From an uncultured Clostridia bacterium (GTDB taxonomy: Bacteria > Bacillota > Clostridia > Oscillospirales > Ruminococcaceae), in contig CAMVDP010000020.1 in assembly GCA_947166275.1 (NCBI GenBank), positions 1 through 33,512 on the forward strand: a stretch of 33,512 nucleotides of DNA, in the 5' to 3' direction. Positions 1 to 5,537 of this stretch are shown piece after piece. Both the position numbers and the translations under genes were made by a program. Numbering within the stretch: the first letter of the stretch is position 1; every line of letters starts with the position of its first letter. The notes beneath the pieces are model-generated. The model ran no database searches, was not told where the DNA came from, and worked only from the letters and a program-made list of their open reading frames with translations.

Positions 1-957
1 TTTGTTACGTATGAATTCGTTATCGTAGTTGAGGAATACCGTTCCGTCCGTCACGGCATCAGCGATCTCGAACTTCGTTTTTATGATGTTCTCTACCGAG
101 CCGAAGGTCTCAAGGTGCTGCTCGCCTATCGAAGTGATTATCGAGTGCTTCGGATGAACGATATCGCATATCTCCTTGATCTCGCCGACTCCTTTTGCGC
201 CCATCTCGCAGAGGAATATCTCGTGGGTCGCGTTGAGCATGCCGCGAACCACCTTGACCACGCCCATGGTGGTATTGAAGCTTCCCGGTGTCATAAGCAC
301 ATTGTACTTCGCCGAGAGCAGCTTTTCAAGGTAGAATTTTGTTGAAGTCTTGCCATAGCTTCCCGTGATGCCAATGACCGTGGTATTCGGAAGCTCGGAT
401 ATGATGCGTTTCGCGTCGTTGATGTAATGGTTGTTGACAGCCTTCTCCACCGGCTTGTTTATGAGATTGGCAAGACACGGCATGAACGCGCAAAGTGCCG
501 GCAGTAGCGAAACTACCGCGAAATAAAGCTTCATATCGTACAGGAAAACGAACGACACCGCACAGACCGCGCCGTAAACTATCGTCATGGTCACGCACAT
601 CCTGATGACGCGCGGAGTGAATACGAGCTTCTTCTTTGCGGGCTTGCGGCTGAAAAACGCTACTGCTGCGCCTATGGTATATATTGCCGCGCCGATGAAC
701 GGTAGAAAATCGCAAAGCGTCCACACGGTGATATTGCCGTCATAATACGCCCACAGCGCGATTGCCGCTGCGAATACAGTGTACAGCACAGCCCATATCA
801 CGCGCTTCCAGACGTCGGCAGGGTTTTTACCTATCCATTCAAAGTGTTCTTTTGCGCTGTACGAGTTGAGCTGGAACATGTGCATGAAATGCACGAAATT
901 TATCGTAAAATACGCGAGCATAGCCGCGAAAAACAGAATGTGAGCAATTACTGTCAT
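1..957 (-). CDS. Membrane-anchored Mur ligase (MurF-like), 3' end cut by window edge
   Basis: The first 319 codons are visible; the frame is still open at base 1. The N-terminal ~170 residues hold about five hydrophobic segments (roughly 4-24, 53-72, 79-99, 117-140, 145-165). A Mur-ligase ATP-binding core follows, with the P-loop GITGSYGKTST near residue 200 and later GSFNTTMG, EMGAKGVGEI and TSIGEQHLETFGS. Mur ligases join amino acids or dipeptides to UDP-MurNAc peptides using ATP; MurF adds D-Ala-D-Ala. Ordinary MurF is soluble, so the fused membrane domain points to a specialised paralogue and the substrate is not certain. The start is ATG at 955-957 with AAAGGA upstream. The hydrolase gene ends 21 bp upstream, so the two are probably one transcript. 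Confidence 0.85.
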   Translation of the reverse strand, partial: MTVIAHILFFAAMLAYFTINFVHFMHMFQLNSYSAKEHFEWIGKNPADVWKRVIWAVLYTVFAAAIALWAYYDGNITVWTLCDFLPFIGAAIYTIGAAVAFFSRKPAKKKLVFTPRVIRMCVTMTIVYGAVCAVSFVFLYDMKLYFAVVSLLPALCAFMPCLANLINKPVEKAVNNHYINDAKRIISELPNTTVIGITGSYGKTSTKFYLEKLLSAKYNVLMTPGSFNTTMGVVKVVRGMLNATHEIFLCEMGAKGVGEIKEICDIVHPKHSIITSIGEQHLETFGSVENIIKTKFEIADAVTDGTVFLNYDNEFIRNK

Positions 958-978
958 AATGTGTGTCCTTTTGTCTTT

Positions 979-1755
979 TTAGTCAAGCGGGATGCCAAGG
1001 AATGAAGATAAGACCCGCAGGAATAAGTATGGCTGTTCGAGAAATGCGAAATGCCCCGCGTTTTCTATGGTCACGAGCCCTGCGTCGGGCATCTCACGCT
1101 CCATGCGCTGACCGTCCTCGTACGGAGCAGCGTCATCGTTGCGCCCCCATATCAGCAGGGTCTCCGGAGTACACTTCGGCAGCAGAGCCGAAAGATCCTC
1201 GTTGACCGTGTTTACCAACACCTGTCTCATCATCGGGCTTGCCGCCTTGTAATCCGCAGAGCCGTGCTTGCTGCGCAGTTTCTCCAGCGCGTTCGGGAAC
1301 AGCGCTTTCATCGGTGCGCAGGACAGAAGCTTCTTTGTCCGCTGATACGCTGCAGCCTTCTTTTTCGCTGCCTCGGACAGCTCATGCCGTATCCCTGCTG
1401 CGCCCGTGAGGATTATCTTGTCGACCGTGAGCGGCAGATCGTCACGCGCCATCAGCTTGAGCGTCACTCTTCCGCCGAAGCTGTGGCCGAAGATGATGCA
1501 GCGCTTTATGCCGAGCTTTTCGCAGAACGCCAGCGCGAAATCCGCGTAATCGCCCACATGCCAAGGCTCCGCCGGGTCGGGAGTCGCTCCGAAGCCCGGC
1601 AGGTCAGGTGCCAGAACACGGTATTTCTCCGCCATTTTGTCGATGACGGCAGTGTAGAGCTCCACGCTCGTCCCCCAGCCCTGAAGCAGCAGCACGGTAT
1701 CACCGTTGCCTTTGTCGATATAGTTTGTAAGAATGCCGTTTACTTCTGCGTTCAT
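979..1755 (-). CDS. Alpha/beta hydrolase
   Basis: A 258-residue alpha/beta-hydrolase fold protein. The nucleophile elbow is GHSFGG (Ser92), the acid is in GRNDD (Asp207/208) and the catalytic His is in AGHFAF (His235), so the triad is intact. LLLQGWG near residue 24 is the oxyanion-hole region. It has no signal peptide and should be cytoplasmic; the substrate cannot be read from sequence. I chose ATG at 1753-1755 because GGAGGG lies just upstream; a longer reading frame would run through a promoter and a terminator. It is the first gene of a transcript that continues into the membrane Mur ligase, which suggests a cell-envelope role, but this is inference from context. Confidence 0.85.
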   Translation of the reverse strand: MNAEVNGILTNYIDKGNGDTVLLLQGWGTSVELYTAVIDKMAEKYRVLAPDLPGFGATPDPAEPWHVGDYADFALAFCEKLGIKRCIIFGHSFGGRVTLKLMARDDLPLTVDKIILTGAAGIRHELSEAAKKKAAAYQRTKKLLSCAPMKALFPNALEKLRSKHGSADYKAASPMMRQVLVNTVNEDLSALLPKCTPETLLIWGRNDDAAPYEDGQRMEREMPDAGLVTIENAGHFAFLEQPYLFLRVLSSFLGIPLD

Positions 1756-1798
1756 CGCACCCTCCGGAATCCGCAGCGCGGAAATTGCATACCTATAT

Positions 1799-1827
1799 AT
1801 TATACACCCAACAGGCTGTATTGTCAA
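1799..1827 (-). promoter_or_regulatory. Sigma-A promoter of the hydrolase/Mur ligase pair
   Basis: On the minus strand TTGACA (1822-1827), a 17-bp spacer and TATAAT (1799-1804): a perfect consensus. The -35 box begins directly after the T-run of the upstream terminator. Confidence 0.9.
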
Positions 1828-1828
1828 G

Positions 1829-1868
1829 AAAAAACGCCCGCTCACTCCGATAAGAGTGAGGGACGTTT
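1829..1868 (-). terminator. Intrinsic terminator of the small upstream gene
   Basis: Read on the minus strand, an arm AACGTCCCTCACTC pairs, with one bulge, with GAGTGAGCGGGCGTT around the loop TTATCG, and a run of T follows. It ends transcription of the 23-codon gene at 1879-1950. Confidence 0.85.
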
Positions 1869-1878
1869 TCACGTGCGT

Positions 1879-1950
1879 TCAGCAGCCTTCCTTTGTTCCA
1901 CCGGTCTTATCCGACGCGGACTGCTGTTTGTTTCTTTTGTTCTTTCCCAT
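1879..1950 (-). CDS. Lysine-rich 23-aa microprotein
   Basis: A 23-codon frame starting MGKNKRNK and ending GTKEGC, very rich in Lys, Asn, Gln and Ser and with a C-terminal Cys. AAAGGACC sits about 7 nt before the ATG at 1948-1950, and an intrinsic terminator begins 11 bp after the stop codon. That spacing between a ribosome-binding site and a terminator is what supports it as a gene, since the frame is too short for composition tests. No function is recognised. No clear promoter is seen just upstream, so it may be served by read-through from the small-gene cluster above it. Confidence 0.5.
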   Translation of the reverse strand: MGKNKRNKQQSASDKTGGTKEGC

Positions 1951-2034
1951 TACGGTAGGTCCTTTCGCCCGCTGCGGGCAGTTTTTGCGGTATAGCCGCA
2001 CATATATTATCCGTATTTTCGGTCATAATATACA

Positions 2035-2142
2035 TCATAGGATCAGCACCGACAGCAGTGCGAGCACCGCGCCGATATCCGAGCCCTGTCTGTACAGTAT
2101 GTATGCCAGCGCGAGTATCAGAAGCGTGTCACTGTCTAACAT
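2035..2142 (-). CDS. 35-aa single-pass membrane peptide, uncharacterised
   Basis: A short frame beginning MLDSDTLLILALAY and ending VLALLSVLIL. Almost all of it is hydrophobic, with a YRQGSD polar turn in the middle, so it could form one membrane helix or a hairpin. The ATG at 2140-2142 lies 7 bp after the stop codon of the upstream proline-rich gene and has no strong ribosome-binding site, which suggests translational coupling. Function unknown. Confidence 0.5.
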   Translation of the reverse strand: MLDSDTLLILALAYILYRQGSDIGAVLALLSVLIL

Positions 2143-2149
2143 ACTGTTA

Positions 2150-2665
2150 TTAACCGTTCTGCGGTGTGTCCGCCTGTGTGTCGTCTTCGCGAAATCGGGC
2201 AGTCTCGTCGGTTTCCTCCTCACAGTCGGAAAATTCGGGGAAGTCGGTGGTGCCGTCGCTTTCACTGTCCTGTGCGAGCTTTTTCATTATCTCGGTGTTT
2301 CTGGTCATTTCTTCGAGTATCTCTGCCGCTTTTTTCAGCCCGTCATTCTTGTATTCGCCGCTGATAAGCTCGTCGGCGGTATATACGCCGTATTGTTCGG
2401 AACTGTCGGTTGTGGGCTCCGGCTCAGGTTCAGGCTTATTGACGGGCTCCGGCTCAGGTTCAGGCTTATTGACGGGCTCCGGCACAGGTTCAGGCTCATT
2501 GACGGGCTCCGGCTCAGGTTCAGGCTCATTGACGGGCTCCGGCTCACTGACAGGCCCGGGGACCGGAGCACTGCTCTTTTTGATCATAGACATGGCGGCG
2601 CGGGCATATTCGCGCTGTCTGCGTTCAAGCTCCGCCGGGTCAAGGGTCTCTTTCTTCCAATCCAT
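2150..2665 (-). CDS. Uncharacterised 171-aa protein with Pro-Glu repeats
   Basis: The N-terminal ~30 residues are charged and helical in character ([19 protein letters not shown]). Residues ~33-85 are a low-complexity tract made of a ten-residue unit of the type N(E/K)PEPEPEPV, encoded by a 30-bp tandem DNA repeat. The C-terminal half has [11 protein letters not shown], a predicted helix ([15 protein letters not shown]) and an acidic tail. No signal peptide or membrane segment is visible. The tract resembles extended Pro-Glu linkers that hold two domains apart. The start is set by AGGAGG-like GGAGGT just before ATG 2663-2665. It sits between two other small genes of unknown function in the same orientation. 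Confidence 0.75.
   Translation of the reverse strand: MDWKKETLDPAELERRQREYARAAMSMIKKSSAPVPGPVSEPEPVNEPEPEPEPVNEPEPVPEPVNKPEPEPEPVNKPEPEPEPTTDSSEQYGVYTADELISGEYKNDGLKKAAEILEEMTRNTEIMKKLAQDSESDGTTDFPEFSDCEEETDETARFREDDTQADTPQNG
2411..2550 (-). repeat. 30-bp in-frame tandem repeat
   Basis: Four near-identical 30-bp units (2411-2440, 2441-2470, 2471-2500, 2501-2530) and a partial fifth. Units differ by single bases, for example Lys versus Asn/Glu codons. The period is a multiple of three, so changes in copy number would keep the reading frame. Confidence 0.95.
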
Positions 2666-2699
2666 AGTATACCTCCGGATAATATTTAAGATTGTTTTT

Positions 2700-2948
2700 T
2701 TACAGCCCGAGCCCGCGCAGCAGCGGCAGAAGGCTGATCAGCTTCATAAGTCGTTCCGCGCGGTCGAGTTTCGGGCGGTTTTCCTCCCGGAGCAGCGGTC
2801 GCAGCGCTTTCAGCAGCCCGGTGTACTTGTCGTCCTCTCCGAGCTTTGACACGATATCGAGCAGCCGCAGCAGAAGCTCGGGGTCGATATCCGCGCTGCC
2901 GCCCATGAGCCCGTCAAGGAGCCCGGTAAGATCGTCAAGCTCCGCCAT
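2700..2948 (-). CDS. Uncharacterised 82-aa helical protein
   Basis: A Leu/Asp-rich small protein. The first half has [13 protein letters not shown] and [14 protein letters not shown], the second [23 protein letters not shown] and a hydrophobic end [10 protein letters not shown], so it is probably all helical and amphipathic. GGAGGT precedes the ATG. It is the second gene of the cluster running from 3182 to 2035 and shares the short motif KLDRA with the gene upstream of it. I cannot name the family or a function. Confidence 0.7.
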   Translation of the reverse strand: MAELDDLTGLLDGLMGGSADIDPELLLRLLDIVSKLGEDDKYTGLLKALRPLLREENRPKLDRAERLMKLISLLPLLRGLGL

Positions 2949-2975
2949 AATACCTCCCTGCCGGGCATTTAACGG

Positions 2976-3182
2976 TCACTTACCCGACATATACCTTTTC
3001 TTTACCGTTTCGGCAAGATCCTTGTCATTCACGGCTCTGTCGAGCTTTGCGCGGTCTGCGTCGTTAAGATATGACCGGAGCTCGGATACGTTGCCATCGC
3101 TGACCGCTTTACGGAGCTTTTCCTCCGGGATGCCGAGCTTTTTGCTTGCGGCAGCGATAAGGCTGTTTACGTTTATACCCAT
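2976..3182 (-). CDS. Uncharacterised 68-aa protein, first gene of a small-gene cluster
   Basis: Starts MGINVNSLIAAASKKLGIP, continues with EEKLRKAVSDGN and SELRSYLNDADRAKLDRAVND and ends MSGK. It looks like a short all-helical soluble protein. I start it at ATG 3180-3182 because AAGGGAG lies about 8 nt upstream; a TTG at 3198-3200 would add six residues but has no better site. A promoter at 3363-3391 gives it a ~170-nt leader. No function recognised. Confidence 0.7.
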   Translation of the reverse strand: MGINVNSLIAAASKKLGIPEEKLRKAVSDGNVSELRSYLNDADRAKLDRAVNDKDLAETVKKRYMSGK

Positions 3183-3356
3183 AGTTCTCACTCCCTTCAA
3201 TGATTATGCCGACATTAAATGTAATATTCCTGTAATTATTTCTCTCTGATACTGTAACATGCCGCAGCGTATACGGCAGCAGTCATTTCCCTTCAGACGG
3301 CGCGATGAGCCGAAAAACGAGCAGCCGGTATGGGATATCGTGAAGGATGGAAAACA
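3183..3356 (-). other. Long 5' leader with hairpins, upstream of the small-gene cluster
   Basis: Transcription from the promoter at 3363-3391 would start near 3356 and run ~170 nt before the first start codon. The leader has a terminal inverted repeat (ACCGG 3356-3360 with CCGGT 3325-3329) and a short hairpin (TGCCG 3260-3264 with CGGCA 3274-3278). I do not recognise a known riboswitch. No convincing gene lies in 3183-3497 on either strand. Confidence 0.35.
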
Positions 3357-3362
3357 CCGGTT

Positions 3363-3391
3363 TTTATACAAAATGACCAATTTTTTCACAA
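3363..3391 (-). promoter_or_regulatory. Promoter of the small-gene cluster
   Basis: On the minus strand TTGTGA (3386-3391), 17 bp, TATAAA (3363-3368). It faces away from the divergent promoter at 3418-3446. Confidence 0.6.
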
Positions 3392-3417
3392 TTTATCCGA
3401 AAATCCCTTGAAATCAT

Positions 3418-3446
3418 TTGACTTGACGGAACAATAATGCTATAAT
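3418..3446 (+). promoter_or_regulatory. Promoter of the phosphoesterase/pseudouridine synthase operon
   Basis: TTGACT (3418-3423), 17 bp, TATAAT (3441-3446), giving a leader of about 45 nt. Confidence 0.85.
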
Positions 3447-3497
3447 TGTATTTGTATAAATTCAGAATCACGTCTCCGGACGGCAAGGGAGGACACT

Positions 3498-3977
3498 ATG
3501 AAGATCGTTGTTGTAGCGGATACAAACAAGGATTACCACAAGTACAAGGCTGTGGTCGAGAAGAATACCGACGCGGATATGATAATCCACCTCGGCAACG
3601 GAGAACATGAATTTGCCGATGTCAAAGCTGAGTTTCCCGATATGACATTCTACTATGTCGGCGGCGACTGTGACTACGGCAAGCATAAGATGCTCGAAGT
3701 CGTGGAAGCACAGGGCTATAAGATCCTTTGCGTACACGGTCATGAGCATAACGTCCAGGGAAGCCTTGACCCCGTTGTAAACGAAGCCAAGACAAGAGGC
3801 TGCAAGGTGGCGCTTTTCGGCCATACTCACCAGTACCGTACAGCAGTAGTTGACGGAGTTTATGTTATGAACCCCGGCGCTATCGACTCGCCCCGCGGCA
3901 AGAACAAGCCTTCCTACGGCGTTATCACTATCGATAATACAGGAAAGCTGCTCATGAACATCGTGGCGCTCCAGTAA
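3498..3977 (+). CDS. YfcE/MJ0936-type metallophosphoesterase with altered active site
   Basis: A 159-aa calcineurin-like phosphoesterase of the small YfcE/MJ0936 type, a family of metal-dependent phosphodiesterases. The C-terminal metal motifs are intact: HGH (80-82) and GHTH (108-111), followed by MNPGAIDSPRG as in the family. The N-terminal motifs differ. The usual DxH is DTN (Asp8, Asn10), the usual HLGD is HLGN (Asn34, where the metal-bridging Asp should be), and the usual GNCD is GDCD (Asp57). Three metal ligands are therefore exchanged, so activity may be changed or lost. GGGAGG lies upstream of the ATG. It begins a probable operon with the 70-aa protein and the pseudouridine synthase. 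Confidence 0.85.
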   Translation: MKIVVVADTNKDYHKYKAVVEKNTDADMIIHLGNGEHEFADVKAEFPDMTFYYVGGDCDYGKHKMLEVVEAQGYKILCVHGHEHNVQGSLDPVVNEAKTRGCKVALFGHTHQYRTAVVDGVYVMNPGAIDSPRGKNKPSYGVITIDNTGKLLMNIVALQ

Positions 3978-4040
3978 TACGGTACATATACATTATATGC
4001 GGCACGGGCGATACTGTCGCAAAAAAAGGACAAGAGAAGA

Positions 4041-4253
4041 ATGAACAAGCCATATATAATCTGCCTGAAATACAAGACATGGCGAAACGAGCTGTGGTTT
4101 TCGGCACCGGATAACGATATCACCGAGGATAAATGGAAGACCGCTACGGATCTCCTGCCCGAAGTGAGCGAAAGATGCACAAGCCCGAACCAGTTCATGT
4201 CCGAGGCGGTCGAGCACTTCGAGCAGTACGGCTTCGTGCGTATCCAGCGCTGA
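4041..4253 (+). CDS. Uncharacterised 70-aa protein
   Basis: A small acidic and aromatic-rich protein (KTWRNELWFSAPDND, KWKTATDLLPEVSER, EHFEQYGFVRIQR) without signal peptide or membrane segment. A purine-rich site (AAGGACAAGAGAAG) precedes the ATG. Its stop codon overlaps the start codon of the pseudouridine synthase as TGATG, which indicates translational coupling and supports it as a real gene. Function unknown; the coupling hints at a link to RNA modification but does not prove one. Confidence 0.7.
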   Translation: MNKPYIICLKYKTWRNELWFSAPDNDITEDKWKTATDLLPEVSERCTSPNQFMSEAVEHFEQYGFVRIQR

Positions 4254-5209
4254 TGAAGCGATTCACCGTCGGCAGAAACTCCGCCGGACAGCGCCTTGAC
4301 AGGTTCCTGCAGAAGTCGTTCCCGGCACTTACCCAGGGTATGATACGAAGTCTTCTGCGCAAAAAGGATATCAAGGTCGGCGGCAAGCGCACCGAAGCGG
4401 CATACAGGCTCGAAGAGGGCGATGAGGTCACGGTGTACGCGCCCGATGAGCTGCTCGTACCGAATCCTGTGCTCCGGCACGAGGGAAAAGCTCCGGATAT
4501 CACGGTGCTCTATGAGGACGAAAACATACTGCTCGCGGATAAACAGCCCGGAATGCTCGTGCATGAGGACAGCGACGGCGGGGGAGAGACACTTATAGCG
4601 GGTATTCAGCAGTATCTCCGGGAAAAGGGAGAATACCTCCCGGAGGATGAGATGTGCTTTGCGCCCGCGCTGTGCAATCGCATCGACCGCAATACCGGAG
4701 GGATCGTTATCGCGGCAAAGAATGCCGAGAGCCTTCGCATCCTCAATCAGAAGATCCGTGACCGCGAGCTCACGAAGCTGTATCTCTGCGCCGTGAGCGG
4801 CGTGCCGGAGAAGCGTGAGGCGACACTCACCGCATATCTGTACAAGAACGAGCGTGAGAACCGTGTGGTGATCTCTGACCGCAAGACTCCCGATAATCGC
4901 ACGATAGTCACGAAATACCGCGTGCTTTCGGTGAACTCCGACGGTGACAGCCTTATAGAGGTCGATCTTATTACCGGCAGGACCCATCAGATACGCGCAC
5001 ACATGGCGTATATCGGACATCCGCTGCTCGGTGACGGCAAATATGGCTCCAACCGCGTGAATAAAGAGAAGGGCTACAAATATCAGGCGCTGTACAGCTA
5101 CAAGCTGCGATTCAGATTCACGACTGACGCGGGAATACTGTCGTATCTCGACGGCAGGGAGTTTACTGCTGAAAACGTATGGTTTCTCGATAAATTTCAC
5201 AAACAATAA
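4253..5209 (+). CDS. RluA-family 23S rRNA/tRNA pseudouridine synthase
   Basis: A 318-aa protein with an N-terminal S4 RNA-binding domain (residues ~12-60: QRLDRFLQKSF, RSLLRKKDIKVGG) and an RluA-type catalytic domain. The catalytic Asp is Asp145 in CNRIDRNTGG; most relatives have His where this has Asn143. VDLITGRTHQIRAHMAYIGHPLLGD is split here as LITGRTHQIRAH and GHPLLGD, both family signatures. The enzyme turns specific uridines in RNA into pseudouridine; the target cannot be told from sequence among RluC/RluD-like groups. I start it at ATG 4253-4255, which overlaps the stop of the preceding gene; upstream in-frame starts would run inside that gene. A terminator follows directly. Confidence 0.9.
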   Translation: MKRFTVGRNSAGQRLDRFLQKSFPALTQGMIRSLLRKKDIKVGGKRTEAAYRLEEGDEVTVYAPDELLVPNPVLRHEGKAPDITVLYEDENILLADKQPGMLVHEDSDGGGETLIAGIQQYLREKGEYLPEDEMCFAPALCNRIDRNTGGIVIAAKNAESLRILNQKIRDRELTKLYLCAVSGVPEKREATLTAYLYKNERENRVVISDRKTPDNRTIVTKYRVLSVNSDGDSLIEVDLITGRTHQIRAHMAYIGHPLLGDGKYGSNRVNKEKGYKYQALYSYKLRFRFTTDAGILSYLDGREFTAENVWFLDKFHKQ

Positions 5210-5248
5210 AGCTCCGGCAGCATCTGCCCCGGAGCTTGTATTATTTTT
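5209..5248 (+). terminator. Intrinsic terminator after the pseudouridine synthase
   Basis: AAGCTCCGG (5209-5217) pairs with CCGGAGCTT (5229-5237), followed by a T-rich tract. The stem overlaps the last base of the stop codon. Confidence 0.85.
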
Positions 5249-5286
5249 GTCGTTCCCGCACATAATAACACCACCGGAGAACAATA

Positions 5287-5496
5287 ATGAACGGAGTGAT
5301 GACTATGAGCGGAAAGAAAAAAGCCTTCGGTACTCACAATGAGTTCCCGCTTGATGACAGTATGGCGCTCACCGGCACGGTAAGTGCCACCGACTGCACG
5401 GGCATTATCCCTGCAGGCAGCGTGGACAGCGCCGAAGAATACGCTCGCAGCAGCGAGATACGCAAGTACGGCGCACCTACGAACAGAAAGAAATAG
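5287..5496 (+). CDS. Uncharacterised 69-aa small protein
   Basis: A small hydrophilic protein with a Lys-rich start (SGKKKAFG), a central ALTGTVSATDCTGIIPAG and an EEYARSSEI segment, ending in a basic NRKK. The order of a Thr-rich stretch, IP motif and acidic helix is reminiscent of short clostridial DUF3787-type proteins, but I would not assign it. Two starts are possible: ATG 5287 with GGAGA seven bases upstream, or ATG 5305 with GGAG eight bases upstream (63 aa). It lies between two terminators and has no strong promoter of its own. Confidence 0.65.
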   Translation: MNGVMTMSGKKKAFGTHNEFPLDDSMALTGTVSATDCTGIIPAGSVDSAEEYARSSEIRKYGAPTNRKK

Positions 5497-5500
5497 CGAA

Positions 5501-5532
5501 AAGCTCCCCGGACATTCACTGCCGGGGAGCTT
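5501..5532. terminator. Bidirectional terminator between convergent genes
   Basis: AAGCTCCCCGG (5501-5511) pairs perfectly with CCGGGGAGCTT (5522-5532). It serves the 69-aa gene on the plus strand and glycogen phosphorylase on the minus strand; the T-runs on both sides are short. Confidence 0.85.
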
Positions 5533-5537
5533 TGTTA

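Noticed and set aside
2411-2550. 30-bp repeats as a CRISPR array
   Set aside because: The units are directly adjacent without spacers, and they encode an in-frame Pro-Glu tract.
1733-2689. Plus-strand frame with Leu-Arg repeats
   Set aside because: Its repeat is only the reverse of the Pro-Glu DNA repeat, and it crosses a promoter and a terminator of the minus-strand genes.
3204-3389. 61-codon minus-strand frame in the leader of the small-gene cluster
   Set aside because: No ribosome-binding site, low-quality composition, and it would start upstream of the predicted transcription start.
3914-5284. Long open frame on the minus strand opposite the pseudouridine synthase
   Set aside because: It mirrors a clear RluA-family gene with motifs and a good start; the antisense protein has no recognisable domain or ribosome-binding site.
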